A stretch of 64,000 nt of DNA from Pseudomonadota bacterium (GCA_016703895.1 JADJBE010000007.1:135729-199728), one strand, 5' to 3'. Positions 44,992 through 53,327 are shown, counted from the first letter of the stretch. Notes: generated from the letters alone by a model not told the origin. Made by a program: numbers and translations.

Positions 44992-46707
44992 ATGCAGCCA
45001 ATTCGATCGATTCGCATTCTCTTAGTCAGTGTATTGCTCGCTACAACACCCTGGCCGGCCATTGCGGACCCTAGCGACTCGCAGTCATCGAGCGCATCAA
45101 CTGCCATCGATCAAGCGCTCATGACTCGCGCCGCAGGCGGTATTGCATTGGGGGACGTCTCCCGCTGGGCGGAACCCGTCCGTGCGCTATACGCCACTCA
45201 CACTCACGCCGAGTCGACTACCGCTGACGGCGCTATCTGGTCCCGAAGCGGCGCGCTGACCGCCAGCGGCCGGGCGCTGCTCGAGCAGATCCGGCTCGCC
45301 GACCAGTTCGGCCTGCACTCCACGGACTATCCGGCCAATGCCATCATCTATCGCGCGTTCGCCATCACCGGCACCGCCGCCGAACCTGCGGATTGGCTGG
45401 CACTCGACGTCGCGCTGAGCTTTACGGCGGCGCGCTTCGTGACGCATCTGCACTCCGGTCGAATCGACCCGCGTACTGTGGGCCATGATCTCGATGTGCT
45501 ACACGCCGCGCTTGATCTAACAACCGTGCTGGCAGCGCTGGCTAACACGACGGACGTGCCGGCTGTGCTGTCTGACTATGAGCCCGCCTTTCGGCACTAT
45601 GAATTATTGCGCCGCGCGCTGTTTCAGTATCGACAACTGGCACAGCAACCCGAGCTCACCGCGCTGCCACCGCTACCCGCCCGTAGCGTGCGCGGCGGCG
45701 AACGCTACGACGGCATGACCCCACTACGCCGATTGCTGGTGGCTTTAGGTGATTTGCCCGGCACTCCGCCAGACAGCAGCGACGACACGCTGGATCAGGC
45801 CACCTTCGCAGCACTGCAACGCTTCCAGGAACGCCATGGACTCGAGCCGGACGGCACGCTCGGTCGCGGGACGTACACCGAGCTCACGACACCGTTCAGC
45901 CGGCGGGTGCAGCAAATCGAGCTCGCGATCGAGCGGTCCCGCTGGCTACCGGCTAAGCTCGACAGTCCACCGATCGTCGTGAACATCCCGCAGTTCAAGC
46001 TGTTCGCGTTCCGCACGGTCGAGGACCGCGAGAGCGACATGCTGCATATGAATGTCGTGGTGGGAAAAGTCTTTCCGCAGAACAAGACACCCGTGTTTGC
46101 AGCCGATCTGCGCTACATCGTGATCCGGCCCTACTGGGACGCACCGCGCAGCATCATCGTCAACGAATTGCTGCCCTCCATCCGCGCCAACCCTGCCTGG
46201 CTCGCGCGTAACCACTTCGAGATCGTGCAAGGCGACAGCGACACCAGCCCCGTGCTGGCGCCGTCACCCGAGAGCATCGCTGCAGTCGCGCGCGGTGCGG
46301 CGCGGCTGCGGCAGAAACCGGGACCGGACAACTCGCTCGGCAACTTCAAGTTCCTGTTTCCCAACCGCTACAACGTCTACCTGCATGACACACCCGCTCG
46401 CGGCCTGTTTGCCCGTGCGCAGCGGGCGGCCAGCCACGGTTGCGTGCGCATTGAAGATCCACGCGCGCTGGCGAATCAATTGTTAGCCAATGAAACCGGC
46501 TGGACGGATGCGGAGGAACGCAGTGCCAAAATCAACAGCGCACTCGCCAAGACAACGCCCACCCGTGTCACGCTCAAGCGCCCCGTACGGGTATTTCTGA
46601 TGTATGCCACGGCCATCGCGGTCGAAGACGGACGCGTATTGTTCTTCGACGACATCTACGGCCACGACGCCAAGCTCGTGCAAGCGCTTGGCAGCGCACG
46701 CAACTGA
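44992..46707 (+). CDS. ycbB: YcbB/LdtD-type L,D-transpeptidase
   Basis: 571 residues; makes 3-3 cross-links in peptidoglycan. Signal peptide to about residue 25 (ATTPWPAIAD), scaffold domain, a peptidoglycan-binding domain near 255-300 (LQRFQERHGLEPDGTLG), and a YkuD catalytic domain near 325-500 with the HDTPARGLFARAQRAASHGC(VR) active site near 465-485, the cysteine in SHGCVR being the nucleophile. Periplasmic. Confidence 0.92.
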   Translation: MQPIRSIRILLVSVLLATTPWPAIADPSDSQSSSASTAIDQALMTRAAGGIALGDVSRWAEPVRALYATHTHAESTTADGAIWSRSGALTASGRALLEQIRLADQFGLHSTDYPANAIIYRAFAITGTAAEPADWLALDVALSFTAARFVTHLHSGRIDPRTVGHDLDVLHAALDLTTVLAALANTTDVPAVLSDYEPAFRHYELLRRALFQYRQLAQQPELTALPPLPARSVRGGERYDGMTPLRRLLVALGDLPGTPPDSSDDTLDQATFAALQRFQERHGLEPDGTLGRGTYTELTTPFSRRVQQIELAIERSRWLPAKLDSPPIVVNIPQFKLFAFRTVEDRESDMLHMNVVVGKVFPQNKTPVFAADLRYIVIRPYWDAPRSIIVNELLPSIRANPAWLARNHFEIVQGDSDTSPVLAPSPESIAAVARGAARLRQKPGPDNSLGNFKFLFPNRYNVYLHDTPARGLFARAQRAASHGCVRIEDPRALANQLLANETGWTDAEERSAKINSALAKTTPTRVTLKRPVRVFLMYATAIAVEDGRVLFFDDIYGHDAKLVQALGSARN

Positions 46708-46806
46708 GCAGGGCCCGCGAGGTTGGGCCATTTGCACGAATTAGGCCGCGACCCGCGCCACCAAAGGCATACAATCCCGCCCCGCCCGCGATTACGAGTT
46801 CCGCCG

Positions 46807-48531
46807 ATGAAGCCCGCCGCCGATATCGATTCTGTCGCCTTTGCCGATCTCGGCCTGTCCGAGGCGGTTGTCAAATCCGTCGTGGCCATCGGCTACGAGG
46901 CCGCCACGCCCATCCAGGCAGCGACTATTCCAGCCATGCTCACCGGCCAGGACATACTGGGCCAGGCGCAGACCGGCACGGGCAAGACGGCCGCTTTTGC
47001 CCTGCCAATCCTTAGCAAATTGGATATCAAACAGCGCGTACCGCAGGCGCTGGTGCTGGTGCCCACGCGTGAGCTCGCGATCCAGGTGTCGGAGGCGTTT
47101 CAGAAGTACGCCGGCGGCCTACCCGGCTTCCATGTACTACCGATCTACGGTGGCCAGAGCTACACGCCGCAATTGACGGCGCTGAAGCGCGGCCCGCAGG
47201 TGATCGTCGGCACCCCGGGGCGCATCATCGATCATCTGGAGCGCGGCACGTTGTCACTTGCAAGCCTGCGCACCGTCGTGCTCGATGAAGCGGACGAGAT
47301 GCTCGACATGGGCTTCGCCGATGCGATGGACGCCATCCTCTCGCAGACGCCGCCCGAGCGTCAGGTGGCGCTGTTCTCGGCCACGATTGCGCCGAAGATC
47401 CGCGCTATTGCACAGCGGCATCTGAAGAAGCCGCTTGAGATTGTCATCAAGGGCAAGACCGGCACGGCCGCTAACATCACCCAGACTTACTGGATGGTCA
47501 GTGGTCTGCACAAGCTCGATGCGCTGACACGTATCGTCGAAGTCGCTGACTTTGACGCCATGCTGGTATTCGTTCGGACTAAACAATCCACCGTCGAGTT
47601 AGCCGACAAACTCCAGGCACGCGGCTTTGCGGCCGTGGCACTGAACGGCGATGTGCCACAGGCACTGCGCGAGAAGACTGTCACGCAGCTCAAGAACGGC
47701 AAGATAGACATCCTCGTCGCCACCGACGTCGCCGCACGCGGGCTCGACGTAGAGCGGATCACGCATGTCGTGAATTTCGACGTGCCCTACGACACCGAGT
47801 CGTATGTGCACCGCATCGGCCGCACCGGCCGCGCTGGGCGCAGCGGTGAGGCGATCCTGTTCATCGCGCCGCGCGAACGCAATTTGCTGCGGCTGATCGA
47901 ACGTGCCACGCGCCAGACCATCGAGCCGCTCAAACTACCCACCGTCGAGGACGTCAACACGCGCCGACTGGCCAAGTTTAAGGCGCGCATCGGCGAAGCA
48001 ATCAAAACTGGCCCGGCCGAGTTTTATCGCAAAGCCGTGCAGGAAGTTGCGCTCGAGACCGGCGCTGATCTGCTGAATGTCGCAGCCGCGATTGCTTCGC
48101 TCGTCGAAGGCGATGCGCCAGTACCTGTCAAGGACCGAGGTGCACCCCACGCCGAGACTGCCTCATTCGAACCCGATTCCGATCGCAAGCCGCGCCGAGA
48201 AAAGAACGTCCACTTGCGTGACAAGGCAGCGGACTTCGAGGACGATGGCAAACAAGTCACCTACCGACTACACGTGGGCAAAAGTCACGGTGTACAGCCC
48301 GGCAACATCGTCGGCGCGATTGCGAATGAGGCCAATCTCGACGGCTCGCAAATCAACGGCCTCGATATTCGTGCGTTCTACAGCCTCGTACGGTTGCCCG
48401 CCGGACTACCGCAACAAGTGATCGACCGGCTCTCGAAAGTGGTCGTCCGCGGCCAGCCGCTGAGCCTCAAGCTTGATTCGTCGGTGCCAATGCGGGCCAA
48501 GAAGCCGTTTCGCAAGGATCGCAAGCGTTAG
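46807..48531 (+). CDS. deaD: DEAD-box ATP-dependent RNA helicase (DeaD/DbpA-like)
   Basis: 574 residues. Helicase motifs I AQTGTGKTAAF near 52, Ia PTRELAIQV near 82, GG, TPGRI near 140, II DEADEMLDMGF near 162, III SAT near 195, and VI HRIGRTGRAGRSG near 338. The C-terminus (about 470-545) is a DbpA-type RNA-binding domain (RLHVGKSHGVQPGNIVGAI) and the end is basic. Cold-shock and ribosome-assembly roles are typical. Its TAG stop lies inside GTTAGAC, the consensus of an integron core site, and marks the chromosome/cassette-array boundary. Confidence 0.93.
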   Translation: MKPAADIDSVAFADLGLSEAVVKSVVAIGYEAATPIQAATIPAMLTGQDILGQAQTGTGKTAAFALPILSKLDIKQRVPQALVLVPTRELAIQVSEAFQKYAGGLPGFHVLPIYGGQSYTPQLTALKRGPQVIVGTPGRIIDHLERGTLSLASLRTVVLDEADEMLDMGFADAMDAILSQTPPERQVALFSATIAPKIRAIAQRHLKKPLEIVIKGKTGTAANITQTYWMVSGLHKLDALTRIVEVADFDAMLVFVRTKQSTVELADKLQARGFAAVALNGDVPQALREKTVTQLKNGKIDILVATDVAARGLDVERITHVVNFDVPYDTESYVHRIGRTGRAGRSGEAILFIAPRERNLLRLIERATRQTIEPLKLPTVEDVNTRRLAKFKARIGEAIKTGPAEFYRKAVQEVALETGADLLNVAAAIASLVEGDAPVPVKDRGAPHAETASFEPDSDRKPRREKNVHLRDKAADFEDDGKQVTYRLHVGKSHGVQPGNIVGAIANEANLDGSQINGLDIRAFYSLVRLPAGLPQQVIDRLSKVVVRGQPLSLKLDSSVPMRAKKPFRKDRKR

Positions 48532-48542
48532 ACCCAGACCGC

Positions 48543-48949
48543 TTAAGCATCGCCGACCAGAAAGGCGATGAAGTCCTTGTCGCGCTCGGCAACGGGAACG
48601 GAATCGATACGCTCGCGAAATGCGCGTTCGTTCGTAATGCTGGTCATCGCCCTTAGTGCATCTATGTAGTGCGCGATCGGACCGTGGAACGCACCGTATC
48701 CACAGCAAGAATAGTCGCAACCCGCTCGACAAGCGCCGTGGTCACGTACTCCGCGCGAGCGCCCAAGGATGCGAGCGCTACCAACGCCGACCGCTCGACT
48801 GCAAGGACCGGCGAGGACGCACACTTCGCGACGCGGACGATGGAGCGCTCACTCAACGAATCGATGCTAGCCAGCGCCTTGATAGCGCTGCAGATCCGAA
48901 AATGATCCGCGCTCTCGAGCTCGGCGAGGTACTTCTGCTCCGGAGTCAT
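48543..48949 (-). pseudogene. Small helical (HEAT-like) protein gene, frameshifted
   Basis: Segment one (ATG 48949 to about 48690, MTPEQKYLAELESADHF) is alpha-helical with repeated SIDSLSERSIVRVA and SALVALASLGARAEYV elements like HEAT/ARM repeats. It loses frame near 48690; the other frame continues as IAHYIDALRAMTSITNERAF to a stop at 48543. Joined, they give about 135 residues. A one-base slip is likely. It is the last cassette-like gene, 12 bp from the helicase stop, and has no recognisable attC between it and the helicase. Confidence 0.5.
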
Positions 48950-49002
48950 ATCGTTGCACCATGACCCGCAGTGAACGTCGCGTGCCAGTTCAATCTGCTC
49001 GA

Positions 49003-49126
49003 ACCCAACGCTCGCATTAACACACTGACCGTATCGTCGACACCGACCGACGACAGTTTGTCGAGAGGTCACGCTTTTTTCTAGTTGTCACTGACTCAGT
49101 CATTCCGACTGACCACGTAGTTAGGC
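49003..49126 (-). repeat. Possible attC site, eroded
   Basis: Left core-like ACCCAAC at 49003-49009 and right core GTTAGGC at 49120-49126, 124 bp apart, in the right place just downstream of the GFA gene. The arms do not pair well, so only the right core is convincing. Confidence 0.35.
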
Positions 49127-49139
49127 GACGGGCGCCCAT

Positions 49140-49526
49140 TCATGGTGTAAAGTCTCCACGCCCCTGCGGGTATTGCTGCTCCCACTCTTGCCCATTGAAC
49201 TGAGTGATCATGAGTTCTACAACGGTGCCTGGATCAAGGCACCGAGCGTTGACACTGAAGCCATCAGGATGGGAGCGGGGCACATAGAACGATTTGATAC
49301 CACAGTGCTTACAGAACAGGTGCTTTGCGGTATAGGTATTGAAACCGTAGGTTGAGAGGGACTCCTGGCCAGATACCAGCTTGAAGCGGTCTGCAGGAAC
49401 AATGAGGTGCAAGTAGCCCGACCTACTGCACATAGAGCAGTTGCACTCTGAAACCTGAATCTGTGACGGAGCAACGGCCTCGAATCTGACCTTGCCGCAG
49501 TGACAACCGCCTGAATGTGTAATCAC
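49140..49526 (-). CDS. GFA-family (glutathione-dependent formaldehyde-activating-like) zinc protein
   Basis: 128 residues from GTG 49526 with AAGG upstream. The zinc-binding cysteines are in GGCHCGKVRF (C8, C10), CNCSMCSRSG (C29, C31, C34) and FCKHCGIKS, the pattern of the GFA/CENP-V fold. Members may help glutathione react with formaldehyde, but most cassette-borne copies have no known role. A complete, intact gene in an otherwise degraded part of the array. Confidence 0.83.
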   Translation of the reverse strand: MITHSGGCHCGKVRFEAVAPSQIQVSECNCSMCSRSGYLHLIVPADRFKLVSGQESLSTYGFNTYTAKHLFCKHCGIKSFYVPRSHPDGFSVNARCLDPGTVVELMITQFNGQEWEQQYPQGRGDFTP

Positions 49527-49539
49527 AGCTGACCTTGTT

Positions 49540-49635
49540 TCCTAACGCGGCTGTAGAAAAAACATAGTTGCGCCCTTCTCGTCATTAACACAAGGAGCAT
49601 TTTCAGGTGATTCTGACCGCTCCATGCTGTTGTCA
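49540..49635 (-). repeat. Possible attC remnant
   Basis: TCCTAAC at 49540-49546 has a wrong first base for the left core and the best right core (GTTGTCA, 49629-49635) is a poor match. It is placed here mainly because a cassette boundary is expected between the GFA gene and the next gene. Confidence 0.25.
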
Positions 49636-50240
49636 TACGGCTCCACGCAGACGCGTCTCATAAGCTCTACCAATCTTGTCTACCAACTCGGAATCTCCGC
49701 ACAGATCAGCGATGCCAGCGGCCGCGAGCCAAGATAGAGCAGACGCGGAAGAGAGAACTGCTAATATTTCATCGTCGCTGTAGTTGGACCGCACTTCGTC
49801 GCGAGTGAGGCGACGCTGTATCTGCGCCGAACCGCCGTGAGTGAAATCACAGAGTTTGGCCCACGCCTTTTCTTTGTATTCCTTGAGACCAGCTCCCTCG
49901 AATGCATCAACGGACCCGAGCGCAGCAAGCATTCAGCTAGCCGATGGAGGCTCTCCGCCACGTGCGAATGCATCGACCTCCTCTTCGCTTGCGCAGTGCC
50001 GTGCCGTGCCCAAGCACCCCGAGTGAAAGCCTCAAATTGAAGTCTGTATAGCGCAAATGCTGATCCGTAGAACCCGAACTCTATTAGCACATGAATCGCT
50101 CTGTGGTGTTCGATGCATAGGTGGTGAAGGGCGACGCTCAGTCGAGAACGAGTACTAGACGGGAATGACGCACCTTCGAGCAAGACCGCACAGGCTTCGA
50201 TCCACGACCTTGACGCTTGCTGCTGCTCAGAGAGCCCCAT
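49633..50240 (-). pseudogene. DUF6988-like protein, frameshift plus in-frame stop
   Basis: The first part (ATG 50240, MGLSEQQQASRSW) is helical, with HHLCIEHHRAIHVLIEFGFYG and LYRLQFEAFTRGAWARH, and loses frame near 49980. The continuation in another frame reads EEVDAFARGGEPPSAS, then TGA, then MLAALGSVDAFEGAG, WAKLCDFTHGGSAQIQRR and ILAVLSSASALSWLAAAG to a stop at 49633. The order fits the DUF6988 helical family seen in cassettes, from memory rather than a search. Two lesions indicate an old decaying cassette. Confidence 0.6.
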
Positions 50241-50298
50241 AAAGACCGCGCAGTATCGCCGCCGAATACCACAGCGACGAGGGCACCGCCAGCGGGCT

Positions 50299-50338
50299 TC
50301 GCCAGCTGGCGGCAGTCGACTCGAGCGCGATGTTAGGC
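50299..50338 (-). repeat. Partial attC: right core GTTAGGC
   Basis: GTTAGGC at 50332-50338 preceded by an 8 bp hairpin (CCGCCAGC / GCTGGCGG). No left core is found before the start of the neighbouring gene at 50240, so the site is eroded or the left side has diverged. Confidence 0.45.
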
Positions 50339-50374
50339 GCTGCCCTACTGTTGTACGCGGAATTCAAGTGAATC

Positions 50375-50761
50375 TTAAGACCAGCGCTGAACTGCTTCCG
50401 CGCTGTCATCAGGCCGGGAATTGAAGCAGATCCTGGCTTGTGGAGCGTGTTCGTGGACAACGTTGATCAGCTTCTCAAAGAACAGAAGGTTCTTGGGGAT
50501 TGATCGTACTCCGGCTCCGATCAGGACGCAGTCATAGCGGTTCCGCTTTATGCTATCCGTAACGATGACTGCAGCAGACGCGGGATCGGAATCAGTTAGG
50601 CATAGCTCCGCCTCGTAGCCGAGTGCGCTGAGCTTGGCCACATCCTGATCCAATCCCGCCTGAACTTTTTCCGCGTCCAGATGGGCGAAGGGGGCGTAAG
50701 CCGGATCAGAACAGTCGATTTTGGTGGGCTCCAAACCTATGAGGACAACCTTCTTCGTCAT
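50375..50761 (-). CDS. Hypothetical cassette protein (128 residues)
   Basis: ATG 50761 has a good ribosome binding site (GGAGATTGCTC before ATG). The protein MTKKVVLIGLEPTKIDCSDP continues as an alpha/beta pattern: beta strand KVVLIGL, charged helix, EAELCLTDSDPASAAVIVTD, YDCVLIGAGVRSIP, ending PDDSAEAVQRWS. The Rossmann-like strand order hints at a receiver-like or nucleotide-binding fold, but no known motif is complete and I assign no function. It lies between two attC sites and is intact. Confidence 0.7.
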   Translation of the reverse strand: MTKKVVLIGLEPTKIDCSDPAYAPFAHLDAEKVQAGLDQDVAKLSALGYEAELCLTDSDPASAAVIVTDSIKRNRYDCVLIGAGVRSIPKNLLFFEKLINVVHEHAPQARICFNSRPDDSAEAVQRWS

Positions 50762-50818
50762 GAGCAATCTCCTTACGGTCAGCTGAATGAGACTACGATA
50801 TTGCAACCACGTTCAGTC

Positions 50819-50878
50819 GCCTATCGCCTGAATTAAGTCGGGTCGTGAAGCGACGTTGGCTTAAACGAATTGTTAGGT
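50819..50878 (-). repeat. attC site (left core mutated)
   Basis: 60 bp. Left core GCCTATC (one base from GCCTAAC), arms CTGAATTAAG and CTTAAACGAATT pair, right core GTTAGGT 50872-50878. The stop codon of the next gene lies inside the right core. Confidence 0.75.
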
Positions 50879-51271
50879 GGCACCGATGGCCGCCCATGAC
50901 AAAAAACCCACGGCGCCAAGGGCAACCCAGCCGGGATGGCGCCCACGAGTACCCACTAGTACGAGCAGTGCGCCTGCCAGGAAACCAGCTGCCGAGGCAC
51001 CCAGCACTGAACTTGCTGACAAAGCGACTCCCGGATTTTGCGCGAGTTGCCACAGTAACCCGGCAAAGGCCCAACCGAACACCGATGCGAGATGCCACGT
51101 AACCCACAAGATCCGCACATTGCGCCCCTGCAGCAGTGGGCCAGGCAGGGAACGAACAAGTGAGGACTGCCGCAGGTGCCGAAAGATTAGCCGCTCCCCC
51201 AGCAGCGAGTGCACAACGCCGGTGACAATTGCGAGAACAGCGGCAGTAGCGAGTAGTGGCTGCATGGTCAT
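50873..51271 (-). CDS. Small integral membrane protein cassette
   Basis: 132 residues from ATG 51271, about four membrane helices (LATAAVLAIVTGVVHSLLG; ILWVTWHLASVFGWAFAGLLW; SASSVLGASAAGFLAGALL; ALGAVGFLSWAAIG). Arginines between helices one and two suggest a cytoplasmic loop. No family recognised with confidence. Its TAA stop is part of the attC right core, so the gene ends exactly at the cassette boundary. Role unknown. Confidence 0.72.
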   Translation of the reverse strand: MTMQPLLATAAVLAIVTGVVHSLLGERLIFRHLRQSSLVRSLPGPLLQGRNVRILWVTWHLASVFGWAFAGLLWQLAQNPGVALSASSVLGASAAGFLAGALLVLVGTRGRHPGWVALGAVGFLSWAAIGAT

Positions 51272-51326
51272 CCTGATGTTTGTTGTGCCGCCAAGCGGCT
51301 AAGTTCAGCCGCAGCGAGCCGGCTTT

Positions 51327-51479
51327 TCAGCACGCGAGCGAGCCGCGATGAGGTGAGTGCTCGGTGTCCTCGCTCGCGGCGGAGAACTCTATCGATAGTG
51401 GCCCGCTCTCGAGAAAGATGATCGAGCCACCGAGTGCGCTTACGCCGACGAGGGCAAGTACTGAGATCATGATTCGCAT
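51327..51479 (-). CDS. 50-residue membrane-anchored small ORF
   Basis: ATG 51477-51479, stop TGA 51327-51329. The product MRIMISVLALVGVSALGGSI continues IFLESGPLSI and ends in a polar tail HSPHRGSLAC, so it has one transmembrane segment near 3-22. Ribosome binding site weak. It sits in a 405 bp stretch (51272-51676) that otherwise holds only an eroded attC and a second possible cassette boundary. Could be a small cassette peptide or random; no homologue recognised. Confidence 0.35.
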   Translation of the reverse strand: MRIMISVLALVGVSALGGSIIFLESGPLSIEFSAASEDTEHSPHRGSLAC

Positions 51480-51582
51480 GCGCTACGCATCGTGTCGTCT
51501 AATACGGGGATAAACGGCCGGCTGCCGTGGATTCGATTGACACTTTGTCCCACTCGGACCGCTTCTTCCTGACGTTGAAGCT

Positions 51583-51671
51583 GTAGAACAATCTGTTTTG
51601 AGCACGCCGCGCGCAGGTGCCATGACAACGCACCTTATCGGTCACGCGTGCGCTCCAGAAAATGGTTAGAC
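51583..51671 (-). repeat. Probable attC site (left core mutated)
   Basis: 89 bp. Left core GTAGAAC (two changes from RYYYAAC), right core GTTAGAC 51665-51671, inner arms TTGAGCACGCCGCG and GCGTGCGCTCCAG. It resembles the clearer 90 bp site at 53238. Confidence 0.55.
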
Positions 51672-51676
51672 GCCAA

Positions 51677-52081
51677 CTACTTTTGGACACGTGCGTACTG
51701 CTCTTTGAGCTGGGGAAGCACGAAGCGAAAATTATTCACCAAATCCTCAACGGTGCGAGTTGGACGAGGAAACCATATTGCATATACACCCCAGCGCTCA
51801 GAATCGGGTGCCAAGATCTCTTGGAGGGGGTCGCTACCAACCTCCCATACCAGTCCCGCTCTTGCACCGTCCGGGGCAATCACAAAAGCATCCCCGCTCG
51901 TGCACCCGACTGGGTGTTCGAATTCCGTGATCGAACCAAGACACCAACCATCGAGGCAGGTCTCGGGAACGACCACAAAGCCGTGATATACCGGACTACC
52001 GGCGGGCCGAGCGAGAAATCCCGGCAAGCTGTGATCGCTCGACGAAGCGTCTGGATCGTTAGTGATGCGTCGGCCGTTCAT
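51677..52081 (-). CDS. Hypothetical cassette protein (134 residues)
   Basis: ATG 52081 is only three bases from the next attC, so there is no room for a normal ribosome binding site and a later start (for example GTG near VYHGFVVVPE) is possible. The sequence has FVVVPETCLDGWCLGSI, HPVGCTSGDAFVIAP, and closes with a helical RTVEDLVNNFRFVLPQL. I recognise no domain. Between two clean attC sites. Confidence 0.55.
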   Translation of the reverse strand: MNGRRITNDPDASSSDHSLPGFLARPAGSPVYHGFVVVPETCLDGWCLGSITEFEHPVGCTSGDAFVIAPDGARAGLVWEVGSDPLQEILAPDSERWGVYAIWFPRPTRTVEDLVNNFRFVLPQLKEQYARVQK

Positions 52082-52084
52082 TTC

Positions 52085-52144
52085 GTTTAACGCCCAGCAT
52101 CAGCGGCGGCGCTCAGCGCCGTCCGCTGCATGCTGTTGTTGGGC
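52085..52144 (-). repeat. attC site
   Basis: 60 bp. GTTTAAC (52085-52091), inner arms CAGCGGCGGCG and CGCCGTCCGCTG, right core GTTGGGC (52138-52144). Belongs to the TTCAGCGG/CCGCTGCA sub-family with the sites at 62484 and 63953. Confidence 0.85.
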
Positions 52145-52161
52145 CGCCAACCGGTATCCAA

Positions 52162-53208
52162 TTATTCATCGTTCCCAAACGCTATATCCGAATGCAGCGG
52201 GCCGTCTCGATCAATGATCATCACTTGAACGAAGCGTATTCGCAGTGTCACCGTCGTACCATCGGGCGAGGATGGCAATTTATCTTCCAACGCCGCGACC
52301 TGTGTCGCAGAAGGTGGGTTCGGGCCGCGCACCACCGCTCTCACAATGGTTGTCCCCGGTACCTTCTCAATGCGTATTCCCGTCACGTGACTTCCCAAAG
52401 AGGAATTAATTTCCTGTTCCAAGGTGAATCGAGTTTTCGTCTCGAAGAGTTGCTCGGCAATCGCATGGCTGGAACTAACTGACAGCGAGACGCCGAGCGT
52501 CGCCAGGATGACAATGCTCAGCAGATTCTGCTTTAGGAACTTTGTGATGGGTTCCCCGGAGGTGCGGGTAACGCGACGGAAACCGGTTAGCCACAGAACG
52601 ACAGAGGCAGAAAACTGGATCGCGACCAGGTTAACAACGGCCAGTTCAAGGGCGCCAAACGCCAGGGTGATCTCGCCGCGTGCGAGCAGAATACCCGCAG
52701 AAGACAACGGCGGCACCAAGGCGGTCGCGATGGCAACGCCCACAAGGGCAAAGCTCAACCGAAAAGAAACGGTTGCATAAGCACCTGCCGCACCGCCTGC
52801 CAACGCAATCATTAGATCCAGAAAATTGGGGACGGTCCGCGCCATAATCTCGCTGGTAATGGGTATGTCCCTATGGACAATTCCAATGATGAATGCGGTA
52901 GCAAGTACCGCGACTGCTCCAGAAAGCAGTGATAACAAGCTCTTCAGTAGAATCTTTGGATCGCTGTCCACCAACGCCAATGAGACGCCTACAATAGGCC
53001 CCAACAACATAGCGACGATCATGGCGCCAATGACGACGGCCGGACTATTGGCAAACAATCCATAACTGGCAATCGTGGCAGCCAGGGCGTTCATCAACAG
53101 GTGCGCCTTGCTGAACGAGGCGTCTTCGCGGATGTTCACGCGTACGGTTTCTTGCCATTGGCTTTTCGGATCTGTTGTGGACAACGCTTCTTTCCTATCC
53201 TTTATCAA
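52162..53208 (-). CDS. DUF389 (TIGR00341-like) membrane protein
   Basis: About 348 residues by the longest frame (TTG 53208); a TTG at 53184 (LSTTD) has a better ribosome binding site (AGGAAAG) and gives 340. Seven or so membrane helices; the signature MNALAATIASYGLFANSPAVVIGAMIVAMLLGPIVG (in part) and FVQVMIIDRDGPLHS ending identify DUF389, a family of unknown, possibly transport, role. It is the largest intact cassette in the window. Confidence 0.85.
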   Translation of the reverse strand: MIKDRKEALSTTDPKSQWQETVRVNIREDASFSKAHLLMNALAATIASYGLFANSPAVVIGAMIVAMLLGPIVGVSLALVDSDPKILLKSLLSLLSGAVAVLATAFIIGIVHRDIPITSEIMARTVPNFLDLMIALAGGAAGAYATVSFRLSFALVGVAIATALVPPLSSAGILLARGEITLAFGALELAVVNLVAIQFSASVVLWLTGFRRVTRTSGEPITKFLKQNLLSIVILATLGVSLSVSSSHAIAEQLFETKTRFTLEQEINSSLGSHVTGIRIEKVPGTTIVRAVVRGPNPPSATQVAALEDKLPSSPDGTTVTLRIRFVQVMIIDRDGPLHSDIAFGNDE

Positions 53209-53237
53209 GCTGTGGCATCAACGCGCGGGTCGTGGAG

Positions 53238-53327
53238 GCCCAACGCCCAAGCTGAGCGCCGCGCTCGCAGACGCCATGTATTGAGCATTTATCGTTCATG
53301 CGTGCGCTCAAATACGAATTGTTAGGC
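53238..53327 (-). repeat. attC site
   Basis: 90 bp. Left core GCCCAAC (53238-53244), right core GTTAGGC (53321-53327), arms CAAGCTGAGCGCC and GCGCTCAAATACG pair in part. The higA stop codon lies in the right core. Confidence 0.85.

Noticed and set aside
1..48530. GTTAG/CTAAC words scattered through chromosomal genes (for example near 28345, 32791, 44974, 46480)
   Set aside because: They mimic attC cores but lack a paired partner core and arms, and most are Leu-TTA/TTG codon contexts. Rough base-composition expectation does not make them clearly over-represented.
1..48530. Many long ORFs on the opposite strand (for example 2895-3839 +, 11808-12668 +, 43466-44236 +)
   Set aside because: Arginine/histidine/alanine-rich shadows of well-supported genes with no recognisable domains; typical of GC-rich antisense frames.
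51499..51690. 63-residue minus-strand ORF over the probable attC at 51583
   Set aside because: It overlaps the recombination site and the neighbouring gene and has no protein-like features.
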